A stretch of 64,000 nt of DNA from Protonemura montana (lineage: Eukaryota; Arthropoda; Insecta; Plecoptera; Nemouridae): the NCBI GenBank assembly GCA_947568835.1, contig OX387602.1, positions 32,398,242 to 32,462,241 of the forward strand. Reading direction: 5' to 3'. Below are positions 22,956 to 36,200 of this stretch, piece after piece. Numbering within the stretch: position 1 is the first letter of the stretch; the number at the start of each line of letters is the position of its first letter. The notes under the pieces are model-generated. The model was not told the DNA's origin. It did no database searches and worked only from the letters and a program-made list of their open reading frames with translations. Made by a program: the position numbers and the translations under genes.

Positions 22956-25900
22956 ATGAAAGCCATCATCTGCATCATTCTACTGGCTGCTACATTTAAG
23001 GAATCAAAGTGTCTGTCAGCTTCGGATGCCGTTGAATCCTGGACAGGTCGCTGGCTCCCGGAACGTAAGATCGACCGGATGGCGTTGACTCGTTCCCAGC
23101 TCGACGATATCACGGATCCCAAGCATGGAGTCAAGATGGGCGTGATCTCTAGCGATTGTGACGATGCCAAAGTATGCAGAATTTCATCACAATTTTGACA
23201 AAAAGTAAAACATGTATCAATTCGACTCAAGAATTTGGTGGAAAGTGTTTTTGTAAAGGAGCTCCAAATCGGAAGGATTGTAAAGGGAATTGTTTTACCC
23301 CAATATTTGTTATCCATCTCGATTGGCTATCAGTCCGAGAGTAATTACGTGTCTTTCATTTGTTGTCAGAGGAGAGAGAGCGATGTTTTGACAGCAAAAC
23401 TTAAGGTTTTCATTTGAATCACGATCATATCTTGGAGCTAATCTACGCTTTTAAAGCCAACATTTTAACTTTCCGTAGCTATTTCGACCGACTCGTAACT
23501 GAAATTGTTTTGAAATTGGTTTTGCAGACCAATCTTACGCTCGACTGGGACAACTCTCCGTTGGACTACTCGTGCTACGCTGCTAGATTTGTTCCGTCGA
23601 CAAAGACGAAAGCGCTCGAAGAATTTGAAAACATTCCCAAATATTACAGTGCGATGCATGCGTGTATGAACCAGTCTATTACGTACACGGAGGCCGTACC
23701 AACGTTGTAAGTACACACAGATTTACAGCTTAATTTCACACTTGTAACCACTTATCTTATCAACTCAATCCTGCAACGCATTACTAAAGCTTATGAATAA
23801 TTAGATCGTAATTCACACAATGTTATTTGCATTGTGTTTTAAAAATGAAGCCATGATAAAGCTGCTCTTACCCTTGATAAAGTAACAGGTACAAGTTACG
23901 AAACGTTGGGAAATTCAGTTGTTCTTCACTTAGCATTCAAAACCCAGTTGAAATAGTTTTTGTTAAAACTTGAATAACCTCTCAAAAGATTGTAAAGTTT
24001 CTATCCCTGGTTCCCCGACTCTGCTCTAGCGGGACCCACCGCCCTCTGTGGCCACGCTACGGTGAGTACAGGTTCTTGCCAGCGCAGCGCTGGGTTCACA
24101 GCCTGGAGCACGGCGCAGTCGTCATGTTATATCATCCCTGCGCAGACCCAGCGCAAGTACATCGCCTGCGCACGGTTCTACGAGCTTGCCTGCGCAGGCA
24201 TGTCATCACTCCCAGCGCAAGGCTGTCAAAACTTCGGGTAAAGTATCAACTTGATATCAACATTTTCATTGCGTTGAGATCTGATTTCAGTTCCAATTTT
24301 CCAGTTCACACATTTTCAACACTAAAACATAACGTCTGGCTTCTGTCTTGCAAGCCCCACTTCATTAACCAACAGATCCTGATCCTGACTTGCACAGATA
24401 ATAGGGAAATCTCATTAAGATAATTATTTAATTATTATCATTGTGTTCAAATACGCATTCAAAATAAAATCTGACGTATTTTTTCTTTTTATAATCCGAT
24501 CATAACTTTTCTATTTATATTTGTTTTAAGAATGGCTAAAATATGAATTCTCGTGGCGGGATTAAAACGGGCTGTGATTAACTACACGTAGTTCTGACGT
24601 CATTTTGTTGTTTCCTTTGCGTTCGCTTCTGTTTCTTGACGTCAGATTTCACTTCATGTCATAAAAAATGGCGACCCTCGTTTTCGTACGAGATTCAAAC
24701 GCAAACATTTTAAACAGAGATATTTTATTCAAAATTGGATTTAGAAGAAAATAAAAAACTACAAGTTCATTATTTTCTCACAAAAAAAATTTAAAAAATA
24801 GTTTTAAATTTAAAGAGATTTCCCTGTTCAGGTAGCAAGCACCCTTGTCTGATCCCACCCTGACCTCTTCCAACTCAACTCCTCTACCCGCTCCCACGCA
24901 ACAAGAAGTAGGAATAATATTCAAGCTACTTCCCAGTCATTCTAATACTCAACCCACTCTATCCATGCACCAACCTTACAAACCAACTCAACCCACTCTA
25001 TCCATGCACTAACATTACAAACCAACTCAACCCACTCTATCCATGTACCAACCTTACAAACCAACTCAACCCACTCTATCCATGCACCAACCTTACAAAC
25101 CAACTCAACCCAATCTATCCATGAACCAACATTACAAACCAACTCAACCCACTCTATCCATGCACCAACATTACAAACCAACTCAACCCACTCTATCCAT
25201 GAACCAAAATTACAAACCAACTCAACCCACTCTATCCATGCACCAACATTACAAACCAACTTCCAGCACAAATAGTAACATCTTACAAACATTCAATCTT
25301 CGACTCCAGCCTCTGAAACTTCATTCTACTGCCGAGTTAAATACCAATCTTCCACGAACAAACCCACATAGAAACACATTTACTATTTAGAAAGCTTTTC
25401 CCATTTCCTAACTTTAACCATCAAAATATGCATCAACATCTCATGTAAATATTACTGTTTATTCAGACTGGAAAACTGACGGAAACCTATACAACCGTTG
25501 TGGTTTTCTTGACTTGGGTTCTAGGTTTGAAAATGTAATCTACAACCTCCAGTGTTTCTTGCCAATCCATCTTCCAACTTCCCATTACTAGTAAATCATT
25601 ACTTGATTTCTTGACTTCGGTCCTAGGTTTGATATGAATAACAGAAAATAAATATCTGTGACCAAAGGGACATTACCTTTATTATCGTTTAAGTAAAGCG
25701 AGAATATGTAACTTACCGAGCAATGAATGGCAGGCCGCGGCAGTGGATACTTGTTCGTCAACATTGGCTTGATCAGCGGAGAGAAGAGATTGATAAAGTA
25801 GGCAGGATTTAACAATTAGGATGAAATCTTATTTAAATTGCAAACGCTTGCAATGCGCGGGGTATTTTATTATTATCAACACTATAACCGTCTCAGAAAT

Positions 25901-26632
25901 TGATGTCCAAACGGAGACTCAAACCCCGATCTCCACCTGTCGCGGGTGTTGCTCTAACCAATTGAGCTACTTGGATCCCGATCTCCACCTGTCGCAGGTG
26001 TTGCTCTAACCAATTGAGCTACTTGGACCCCGATCTCCACCTGTCGCGGGTGTTGCTCTAACCAATTGAGCTACTTGGACCCCGATCTCCACCTGTCGCG
26101 GGTGTTGCTCTAACCAATTGAGCTACTTGAACAACGGTTTTTTGAGACGATTTCAGTGTATTTGATGAGAATGACGGATCTCCAAGGAGTAGAATCAAGA
26201 GGCTGTGAACACTCACAGTCACTCTGATTCTAGTGACGCTATATCACGTCACAACCTGTCAATCTCGAGTAACTCCAATTTGACGTTGGATTCGTTGCTG
26301 TATTAGGATGAAATCTTATTTAAATTGCAAACGCTTGCAATGCGCGGGGTATTTTACTATCGAGTCTGCGTTTGGACATCAATTTTTGAGACGGTTGTAG
26401 TGCTGTTAATAATAATATTTAACAATTGTTTCAGCCGCTAGCGCTGGTTACGTGGGGCGTACGACTCACGATGTCGTGGGTTGATGAGGATCTTGCGACT
26501 TCATTCGTGCAACAGAACGCATTGCACGGACCGGAACAGGTCTCGCGGGACGGACAGTTCGACGCCGGTCTACTGGTTCCAGCAAGAACCGTATCCGATC
26601 TCAACGACTCCACGCTTTGTCCAAATCTTTGA
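22956..26632 (+). CDS. TP53I13: TP53I13-like secreted or luminal protein
   Basis: Four exons join in phase: 22956-23171, 23528-23706, 24030-24237 and 26435-26632, giving 266 residues and a TGA stop. A hydrophobic N-terminus ([14 protein letters not shown]) followed by small residues looks like a signal peptide. The diagnostic part is exons 3-4: [48 protein letters not shown] and [18 protein letters not shown], which match the vertebrate tumour-protein-p53-inducible-13 family (related to DUF3105). It is shorter than the human protein (about 390 residues) and ends soon after this domain, without the C-terminal membrane segment I recall there. A further exon is possible, but the frame closes with TGA before any donor. 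The molecular function is unknown. It shares a divergent promoter region with syntenin. Confidence 0.88.
23863..23965 (+). repeat. Dispersed repeat with hammerhead-like core, short copy
   Basis: It contains the core and tail only, in the intron between TP53I13 exons 2 and 3, about 65 bp before an acceptor. Confidence 0.8.
24945..25265. repeat. 39-bp minisatellite, about eight copies
   Basis: Units contain caactcaacccactctatcc with small variants. 39 is a multiple of three, so a 115-codon frame runs through in both directions; it is not a gene. Confidence 0.95.
25820..26305 (-). repeat. tRNA-derived SINE with its tRNA-like head repeated four times
   Basis: On the minus strand the element runs from a left part shared with 33553 and 38561, through four 52-bp copies of the tRNA-like head (25911-26135), to the tail at 25820. 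Each 52-bp copy holds the A-box-like tagctcaattggttagagc. It lies in the last TP53I13 intron. Confidence 0.9.
26306..26412 (-). repeat. tRNA-derived SINE, truncated copy
   Basis: Tail blocks of the family without the tRNA-like head. It abuts the previous copy and ends about 20 bp before the acceptor of the last TP53I13 exon. Confidence 0.75.
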
Positions 26633-26774
26633 TCTCAATGCTTTAGACATTTGCAAATATATCTTTTGTAATCCCTATGATGAGCTTCATTTATAAGCTT
26701 CCTGTGTTCTTTATTTTCAAGTCAATATTTGGGTAATTATTGTGTAAATGTCAGTGGAATGATTACTTACCTTT

Positions 26775-27105
26775 AACAAAAACTATTTCAACTGGGTTTT
26801 GAATGCTAAGTGAAGAACAACTAAATTTCCCAACGTTTTGTAACTTGTACCTGTTACTTTATCAAGGGTAAGAGCAGTCCTGACAATTTTCCAATAACAA
26901 AAGAACCACACAAAATTATAACAATTACCAAGTTCAAGCTTCCTAAATGCATCTAAATAAAATAATCAGGTTCAATAACTCAAAAACTAACGCATCACAT
27001 CTAAATCCCGACATCTCATCAGAAAATGTAATCTACAACCTCCAGTGTTTCTTGCCGATCCATCTTCCAACTTCCCATTACTAGTAAATCATTACTTGAC
27101 TTCTA
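26775..27105 (-). repeat. Dispersed repeat with hammerhead-like core, longest minus-strand copy
   Basis: It includes the tail, the core, an AT-rich middle and the block tgtaatctacaacctccag at about 27026. That block is also found alone at about 25538-25610. Confidence 0.8.
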
Positions 27106-30100
27106 GTTGGGAATAATATCAGGATACCAACGAACCAAGACAGAGGCAAGGACCGTCGCAGATTTGCAAAACACACACACAAAGAAAAACACATTTTTTT
27201 TTTTTGGAAGATTAGTTATATTTTCTCTTCCAAATATTCAAATGTACAGTATTATTAATTTGTTAAAATTTGTTAAAATTGTTTTTGTTCTAAATCGAGC
27301 GGTCTCGCATACAAGATGATATCCGTGCAGAAATGACTAGAGTGCGTTCGTCGTGGGCGGAACATAAAAGTGAAGCACTCGACGACAAAAACCAGGGCCA
27401 ACAAAACGCTAACAATTTATTGTCTACTTTACGTGCGCGCAACGTCTTTGCCGCGGAGGTTGGTATCATCTTGTAGCGAATCAACTCGTCGGGGGAGGCT
27501 AGCCAATCACGAGCAAGGACACTTCTCCAGCCCTCGCACACTAATCCTTACTGCAATTGTAACTTACATATTTTTTTTTTGGTTTTATCTCACATTTTTA
27601 ACACACAGACAACGATTAGCATATTATTATTATTGTGAATATGAAAAGTAATAATGCTCCATCATTACCGACGTGGAAACTAACCTCAAAAACTGTCAAC
27701 TTCTAGCAGCGTAACTTAGAACCTAACCTAAAAACTGTCAACTTCTAGCAGCGCAACTTAGAACCTAACCTAAAAACTGTCAACTTCTAGCAGTGCATTC
27801 AACGTAGAAACACATAACCGGACCAGCAGTCGGGCTTTTAAACCACGCTGTAGAATGGCTTAAAATCCACTGCCACACCTAGCTTCCGATGAAAACTACG
27901 GTATTTCCCTCTAATCTCCGCACTCAACAGGATTGCCAACGCAAATCTACGCTCGACTTCCTACGACCGCAGCTAGGCGTCGACCGTTAACAAAGCCAAT
28001 AATAAAGGAGCACCATGCCTCATCCAAATAACTTTATAATAATCATAAATATTTTTTTTTTTACAATCTATAAAAAGATCATATTTGTGCAGGATTTAAA
28101 AATGACACATTCACAATTTTGATCACATGTTCGCAGCTCCATTGAAAAGAAATAGATTTGAATAGTAAGTACCCCTACTAATAATATAAGTGGTACATGG
28201 TAAGGCTTTTCTTGTAATGTTAAATCGAAATTGCTAAAGTTTGTAATATGATTTATATATTATAATATATATATAACTATATTTATGGTAATATTGAAAA
28301 GTAGAACAACACCAAAGGAACACTTGTTTAAGATGTTTTGAGGAAGATGACGACATAGAGAGCTATTAATGCGACCGATGCGTACGTGTACGACGATCGT
28401 GTCGGAGAGTAATTGCCTACGTACTCGGTTGACTAGTTAGGTATTGCCGTATTGCCTTTTGTTTGTCAGAGAGAACACACACAGAAAGTAGTGAATTAGT
28501 TTCAAAATGAGTCCCGTCTTGGCGGGTAGAGGACACTATAATGTATCTTATGATTGTGTCAAAGAGATGAAAATCTAACCTAAAAACTACTCGCTACCCA
28601 TTCATATCTTATCGGTATTTTAGCTACTCCTAGTGAATATTTCTAGCCGCTCGGCACCTTATTATGATCCGTGTTTAGGTACGCTACGTTTTTTTACAAT
28701 GTTACGGTGCGATATTTCGCGAACGTGTTCCGAGGGTTTTGCCCGTGGACCTCGGAAAGTGCACTGCGTTCGACGCGAGGAGCTCGAACTCGGGGGGAAA
28801 TTGACTCACATTTTTTTCATACACGAGCGCGGCGACTCATGCACGGACTTAATTGATCTCGGAAAACCACGCCTCGCTTAGCAAGCAGTTCAACGGCCAC
28901 TTCACGTGGCTAAATAAAAACACATCGACATTCGACAGAAACAAAATGACAGCCGGCGACTTGGCATGCAGTGAATGGCGTCGCTTGTTTTTTCCTCCAG
29001 AGACACTTGGAATTATTCCCCGTGAATCATTGAAGGACTTGGGTTTCTTTCGAGGTTGTTTCCAGGAAGCCATGCATTGGCGTGATGCTTTGGAAACAAC
29101 CACAAGCTAGCAGTGAAAGCGTCTCTTTAGAAAGAGGTTAGTGTTTTGATAAAAACACTGGGAATGTAAGATAAGCTGGTGGCGGCAGCGAGGATAAAAC
29201 CAATACAAAACTGAAACCGCTGCCGTACGACCAGGAAATTGACCGAAAGTCACAATTTAGGCATCAGTCCTGTCATTGACCGTCGACAAAAACTAGAATT
29301 CAAATACCGCTCGAAATAACCGTTGTTTCGTTTTTAATTTCTAAAATATCGTAGGCCCAAGACATTGTCGACGAGGCTTCGGTGACAATTTGAAAATATC
29401 GAATCGGCGTGGACACGAATTGTAAAGCGCTCAGAGACCGAGGCAACATAACCAAACTTAACGACGGCAGCTTTGTTCCTTGCGAGCAACGTCCTAGCGA
29501 TGTCGCAATGACAGGTCTCCAGCGAGTGGCTAATTATTACGCTGACGTTTCGACTTATGGTCTTAAAGACAGAGGACATTTAACTGCACTTTTCAACGCG
29601 GCTGTGAGGATTGTGACAATTCTATGACGAGGCCTTTTCATAATTCAAGAATGACGACTAATTTTTACACACACTTATTAGAGAAGCCAAGAAAAAAGTG
29701 GCCAAAGTCAAGTATTCTTCACTTTTCTTACGCTGCCTTTGTAACTACCTACTCTAGGGCTAGCACAATCATCTAATTCCGCTCTAGACTCGCTAATTTG
29801 ATTTCAAATCTGTACAATTTCATCTTTCTTTTTTTTTAAATATAATTGCTTATTTTTAAATATTATATAACATTCACAGGTATGACAGCTTCCGCTAGAA
29901 TATAATTATTATTTATACCAACAGAACGTAAGTTTTGCTCGCTTGCTATCACGTGTTTAAAAACCCAATAACGTACGCTCGTTTATAGCTCTCACAATTA
30001 TTGCTACGAAAAATCGGTCAGGCTCGTCTCTGGAACCAAAAAACGGTAACACTTTGGCCGCTTCCCACGTGAACAAATCAACCGGGGGTTTCGTGACAGG

Positions 30101-30202
30101 ATAAAAAATACCGACTAAAGTTTCCCGGCGGCTACCACCGGGTGGCGCCAGCTCCGACAGAAGCGCAAGGGAGCTGGCGTTGGGGGGTTGTCGGCTCGGA
30201 AC
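27106..30202 (-). other. Probable long 3' UTR of syntaxin-1 and intergenic DNA
   Basis: I recognise no exon or dispersed repeat here, apart from a roughly 44-bp unit repeated three times at about 27670-27800. Much of 28300-30200 is CpG-rich and of mixed composition. It lies directly after the stop codon of syntaxin-1 exon 9a, so a long 3' UTR is the simplest reading, but I cannot place its end. Confidence 0.35.
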
Positions 30203-30283
30203 TCACAGGCCAACATAGCCGGCGATCGTCGAAGCAACGATCACGCCGAGAATAGCGAGGCAGACCATGATCATGATCTTCTT
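30203..30283 (-). CDS. Syx1A: Syntaxin-1 alternative terminal exon 9a (membrane anchor)
   Basis: After TCCTGCAG the exon encodes [19 protein letters not shown] and seven more residues before TGA, 26 in all. It resembles the vertebrate syntaxin-1A anchor ([19 protein letters not shown]). It is the distal exon of the pair; using it requires skipping exon 9b. Confidence 0.9.
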   Translation of the reverse strand, partial: KKIMIMVCLAILGVIVASTIAGYVGL

Positions 30284-33200
30284 CTGCAGGAGAAAAGTCA
30301 CAAAACGAAGAATAACAAACGGTTATCGTCGACAGCCGAGTTTTCTAGGTTAGAGTTCGAGAGACAAAGTTAAGCTGACAGATCGAACATTTCTGTTATT
30401 TCTCACAGATTACTCGCATTTTAAACTGGTTTACACTTGAATAATCTTTAACAAAGCTAACAACAACGATTGATGAACATGAAACTCAATATTTTGAGTT
30501 GTAATTATTTCAAAGCTGAGTTTTTGTTTTTTTTGAAAAAAGCCAACCGTCACCACGCATTGCCTTCTCTGACGATAACCTACAAACTCGACCGTGCAAC
30601 GTTGCCAGACGCTCAACTCAAACGCTAGCGCAATGCGGTGTTGCCGTTTTGTCATTTTCTGTGGCAAATTTGAAATGTGTTTTTGCCAAAACGGACGTTT
30701 AACCCTGCAAAGTGTGGGAAGAAAGTCGACGAAATAATAAGATGCAAGAACCAGTTCTACCAGTTTGTACGTAAACAAAACTTGATATTTTTAAGAAACA
30801 TAGGAATACAGGCTTAAGTACAACGGTGTAATTACACAGGTAATTAGTCGGGCTACGCCAACTTGGAAGTAATGAACATTGATAAAAATAGTTTGAAAGT
30901 GTGCGAACGTCGAGGAGGCGACCGCCCTTTGCCTAGATTTTGCTTTACTTTCGTGTCCCTGGCGATAAATTACTCGGCTATTATGCAAAACAGAAACAAC
31001 AGTTTACAACACTAAAACTATAAAATGAGTTGGATTATTTTACAACTAATTAACAGGATAAGTAGGTTTATAATTATATATTTATATATAAACAACTGGG
31101 ATTGCCATGACAACCTTGGGTCCAAGATTAGCTGTCCAATCTTTGCAAGACTTGGGTCCAATCATTGACCGATATACACATATAAATTGAATCCGTTGGC
31201 TGATAATTGCTAATCAGCGTCAATCCCAGCCGCATTATAACGTTAGTACCAAGGACTTTGATATCACTACTTACATAAGACCCTTCGCTCGATCGATCGG
31301 TCGGATGAAAGCTACGAATAAAAGACGGCTACCGCAGTTCGACGGAAGCTAGCTCCGTCGCCCCGGGAAGCAACGCGTTGGCGGCGACAACAAACATTGA
31401 GGTTAGGTTACGCTCGGGCAATCGCGGATTATTGCTCTACGTAAACTGGCGGACATCGAGGCTTCCCGTTTTGCCGCGAAAAAAAAAAAAACCTCACAAA
31501 ATAGATCCTCAAACATTGGACGATCGACCGACCGTAACGTCGTCTACTTTTATGTGAAACGAGGATAAGAATTTGTTCAACTTTTTGATGTCTGCGTACA
31601 TATTTTCGACAGCGTGGAAGATTGATTTAGGCAATTTAATTGTGTTGAGCCCTTTGACACTAGTCCAATAGCTCTAGCCCAGTAAAACAGCCAAAACAAT
31701 AATTAAAATAATGAGTGCTATTGTCAGGCATATGATGATCATGATTTTTTTCTGCAAAAAAACAGAGAACGAAAAACAATAATTATTAAACGAAAAAAGA
31801 ATGCAAAACGTGGCTTTTATACGGCAAAAAAATGAGACCAGACAAAAGGGGGAGCAAACTTGAATGAATCGGGACTCAAACTGGCGTTGAAACTGATTGA
31901 AATGACAGGAACTAAGCAAGTGACAGTTGAATGGGGTTAAATTGACGAGATAATAAGTAGGTCCCCTGTACGAGGCTAGCGACTTGAAAAGTCAGGGTCG
32001 CTGGATACAAAAGTGCGATCGGTTTTAACAAAGGAGACTTTCTGTGCTCGTTACAGACAACATTAAGCAAGCTGGATGATTGAAGTAGAAAACAAAATCA
32101 AACAAAAGATAACACTAGTGAAGTGGAAAGTAAAACATTTAGGGCCGATTTCACAAAAAACTGATTTAAATTATCTTTATTTAACGTTCAGCAGGTGATT
32201 TGGAAATTGAGAAAATATGGATCGCTCAACTTCTCGGCTTAATGAGCATTTGTATCTCATTCTGAACTCATCTGCCATCTAGCAGCAAACTGTCACACTG
32301 TGTTTAAGTGTCATGATTTATTGCTAGATGGCAGCAGTGGTTCAGATTATGCAGCCGAAACAGCTGTGCAGCGAAACGGAATATTCGGTGTCCAAATGAC
32401 AGTTTAAAAGTTAAATCCCGTCCTTCCAGGTTCAAATATTAAACAATGATTAGAAGAGAGAAAATAGTGATGGATGCTAGATTTAATTTCTTTTATGTGA
32501 CAGGACAAAGCCTTCCTGAATATCAACAATTTCAGATTGTAAATTTACATGTTTTTTGTGTATTTATCTGAACATTCTCTTTCAAATTGTCAGCTAAACA
32601 GGGCAAATCATTTTCACAGCAAAACCTTCCTGTGAACGCAAGATTAAATCAGGCATCAGTGAAATCGGCCACGAGTTTACCTACTGTAAAAATAAGCATC
32701 CGACCGGGCCATCATTCCTCACGACACTAAAAAACGTCTAAAACGTCTGAAATTACCTTTCGGCTCTTAACAGAATACTCTTCGGCGATCTCCATCTCCT
32801 TCTTGGCCTTCTGCACGTGGTCCGTCGACTGGGTCACATGGTACTCAACCCTGTCCACCAACTCACCCTACGGTTTGGTCGGCGGGAAGTCGGGGCGGCG
32901 GGGGTTCGGGGGACGGGACGAGGTTAAAGCACAACAACCAGAGGAACAAACATTCCATCGCAGACACCACCACGGTTAATAGATTACACATCGATGAGCA
33001 CAGAAAATGACAAAAGGAACAAACACCAGACGAGTTACAAGAGAGAGAGAGACAGAGAAACACACGTCGACAGAAGCAAGAGAAGTCATTTGTGAACGAC
33101 GGTGACACATATGGAGAGAATTAGTGAACAGAGAAAGAGAAATGCGGTCGGATGGAGAGACGTGAGAGGAATCCGGGACGAGGAGGAGGAGAAAAAAAAA

Positions 33201-36200
33201 AAAAAAAACAGGAAAAAAACCGATTAGAATCTGCGTAAAGTTTTGGTTGTCGTGACTCACCCGACGGGCCTTGCTCTGGTACTTGAGGGCTTTCTTTGTG
33301 TCCTGCGTCGCCGTCTGCACGTAGTCCACCGCGTGCTCAACGTGGTACTCAATCCGATCGATCATTTCGCCCTGAATCGGTCATGTGTGGCCGGGAGGAG
33401 GAAGAGAAGAGCCCAGAACACATAGGAGTTAGTTCGGGATGCAAGACCGGAGATACCATCAATACAACATTGATACCTTCATGCCTCGAGCTAAGAAGCC
33501 AGACCTTCATGCATTCACAAGCGAAGAAGCTTTTGTTATTATTATTAGGTACACTTTGACAGGTTGCGACGTGATATAGCGTCACTAGAATCAGAGTGAC
33601 TGTGAGTATTCACAGCCTCTTGGTTCTACTCCTTGGAGATCTGTCATTTTCATCAAATACACTGAAATCGTCTCAAAAAGCCAGTGTCCAGATAGCTCAA
33701 TGGGTTAGAGCAACATCCGCAAAAGGTGGAGATCGGGGTTCGAGTCCCCGTTTGGGCATCAATTTTTGAGACGGTTATAGTGTTGATAATAATAAAATAC
33801 CCTGCGCATTGCAAGCGTTTGCAATTTAAATGAGATTTCATCTACTTTGGTCAAAATTGCTGGCCAAACGGGGACTTGAACCCCGATTTCTGCCGATCCA
33901 GCCAACTACGACGCAAACAAAATACACAAAAACCCTTTAGAGCTTGTTACGCTTGCTTTGCGAAGACCAGTTTGTTTGAATGTCATGCCGTGAAACTTGC
34001 TGGCGTTTTATTGCTAGAGCTGAAGGCCAACATTAATGTGTTAATACAGGTTTTGAAGCCATGATTTCTGTAGGTATATCTACAATATTGGCTGCATGCG
34101 ATGGATGGGCTTGGTACTAGCGTTGAGTGCAGGTTCTTGGTAGAGAAACAACGTCAATGTAACAGTCTCTGCGTGAAAGATGGCCGCCAAATGACTACCT
34201 TACCGACAAAAATGCAGAGTACCGGAACATCACGTTAAGTGGAGCCACTGTCGTATGAAATTTAATTTTGATATTTCTCGTATTTCGTTTTTAATATCGT
34301 TACGTGTTTATCAATCGTTGAGGTAAACATTGATGGAGAATTTTTGAGCATGAAAAGTCGCAAAAGCGAGTTAACCTACGAGAAATATTGAAATTAAATT
34401 TCATACGACAGTGGCTCCACTTAACGTGATGTTCCGGTACTCTGCATTTTTGTCGGTAAGGTAGTCATTTGGCGGCCATCTTTCACGCAGAGACTGTAAC
34501 ATTGACGTTCTGTCTCTACCTAGAACCTGCACTCAACGGTTCTAGAATATTGGCTGCATGCGATGGGGCTTGTACTAGGCTACTGGCTTGGGTTGGTCTA
34601 CAGGTAACTGGTTGGAGGAAGGTTTCTACGAGGCTCCATAGCAGCATGCAAAGGCAAAGACAAGAGAAGATCGAATACGGCAACAAAAATCAACGCTCGT
34701 CAACCGAGCGAATCACTCGGCTGTCAGGAACAAAATCACGTTCTCCACAGTCGCTAAAAATCGATTATTAGCCGACGGCAATCACTGCAAGATGGATACG
34801 ATTGGGCACGGGTGATTTTCCAGCACACTTTCCAGCGGGTTCACGGTAGGGTTGCCATAATAAAAATTTCGGAAGGCGGGAAAAATTTTAACAAATGAAA
34901 ATTAGTTAGGCCGGAGGCTCGGGGGACAGACAGAGCTCCCCAAAAATTAAGGGTGTCGATGTGGGAACAGGATTTGAGGGCCATTTTCAGCAAATTTACA
35001 CGTTTTAGATATATTAAGGTTTTTCTTGGCACTTGAAATCCTGAGTCATATTTATGCATCAACTTTCAATTTCTCAGCAGCAGGAAATTTAGGTATAATT
35101 TGTATAACTATTTGAAAAAAAAATGTAACCATAGGTTTTAAAATTTGTTTATGGGTGACAGTTGACGTACAATCATAATGTCATTGGCACGATAAGAGGA
35201 ACAATTAGCTATTTATAAGGAAAAATGCTAATGCAATGTTCGATTTCGCGATTTTTTGAAATAAAATTACGATTGAGCGGGATTTTTGAGTGAAAAGCGG
35301 GACGTATGGCAACCCTAGTTCACGGACATCATTCACGTGGGAAACAAATGGAAAGTGTTCTGGAATCCCACCGATCTCCGAGCGAATACGACAGAGAATT
35401 CTGTCGTTTGACACAAACGACCGCGAGGGCACAAAACATTTCACAAACCTAACGCCGAACCTAAAACAAACATCTTCGTAGTAAATCAAGAATCCGGCTT
35501 TAAATTCCTGGAAGTGACAGCTGATTGCCCAAATTTAAATGCACAATTTTCCACTTTTTGCACATATTTGAAGCTTTGAAGACATGAAATTTGACAACGT
35601 GCTATTGGCCAATCGGTAGATCTGTCAAAGTCTGGACTTGACTTAACCTGCATATGAAATGTTATGTCCTGACAAAGCAATACAAGGGTCTAAGTTGAGA
35701 TAGCGTCAATGTGCTCTGCAAATTTGCTTGAAATCTTATTGGATTAGAGAAGGAAAACAAACAAAAGATTAATATCCAAGATTTAGCTTTGTTCATTGAA
35801 TATGATTCAGTATTTTGAACGCAGGCGACCAAATCTGGCATCAACGTTGAAGTGCCACAACCTGACTTCTAAAAAATACAAATTGTTCGGAAGAAAAATA
35901 AAAGTGTTTACAAAAATATTAATGAAACGTTAATTAGTGAAACTCACGTGGGTCAATGTCAACAAAAACTTTATAATAATATCATAAACAAAATCATAAA
36001 CAAAATCATAAATAGTAAAATGATTTAATCTAAATTCGATGCAGATGTGAGGTTTTGCAATTTTTGTAATTTGCATGGATATGCGAGGTTTCGCCACAAA
36101 ATTACGCAATTTTTTTCGTTAAATTTTTCATAAATTGACTCTTTTTTTGAAAAAAATTGAGATGTCAGGTTCTGCCACATAACCATTGATATAGTATTGC

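Noticed and set aside
28853-29110. 85-codon frame on the plus strand in a CpG-rich region
   Set aside because: No recognisable family and an overlapping frame of similar length on the other strand; more likely syntaxin-1 3' UTR or intergenic sequence.
34469-34771. 100-codon frame starting [10 protein letters not shown], also at 60615-60908 on the minus strand
   Set aside because: The shared N-terminus comes from the foldback MITE arm; the rest is intron or the TUFM exon read in another frame.
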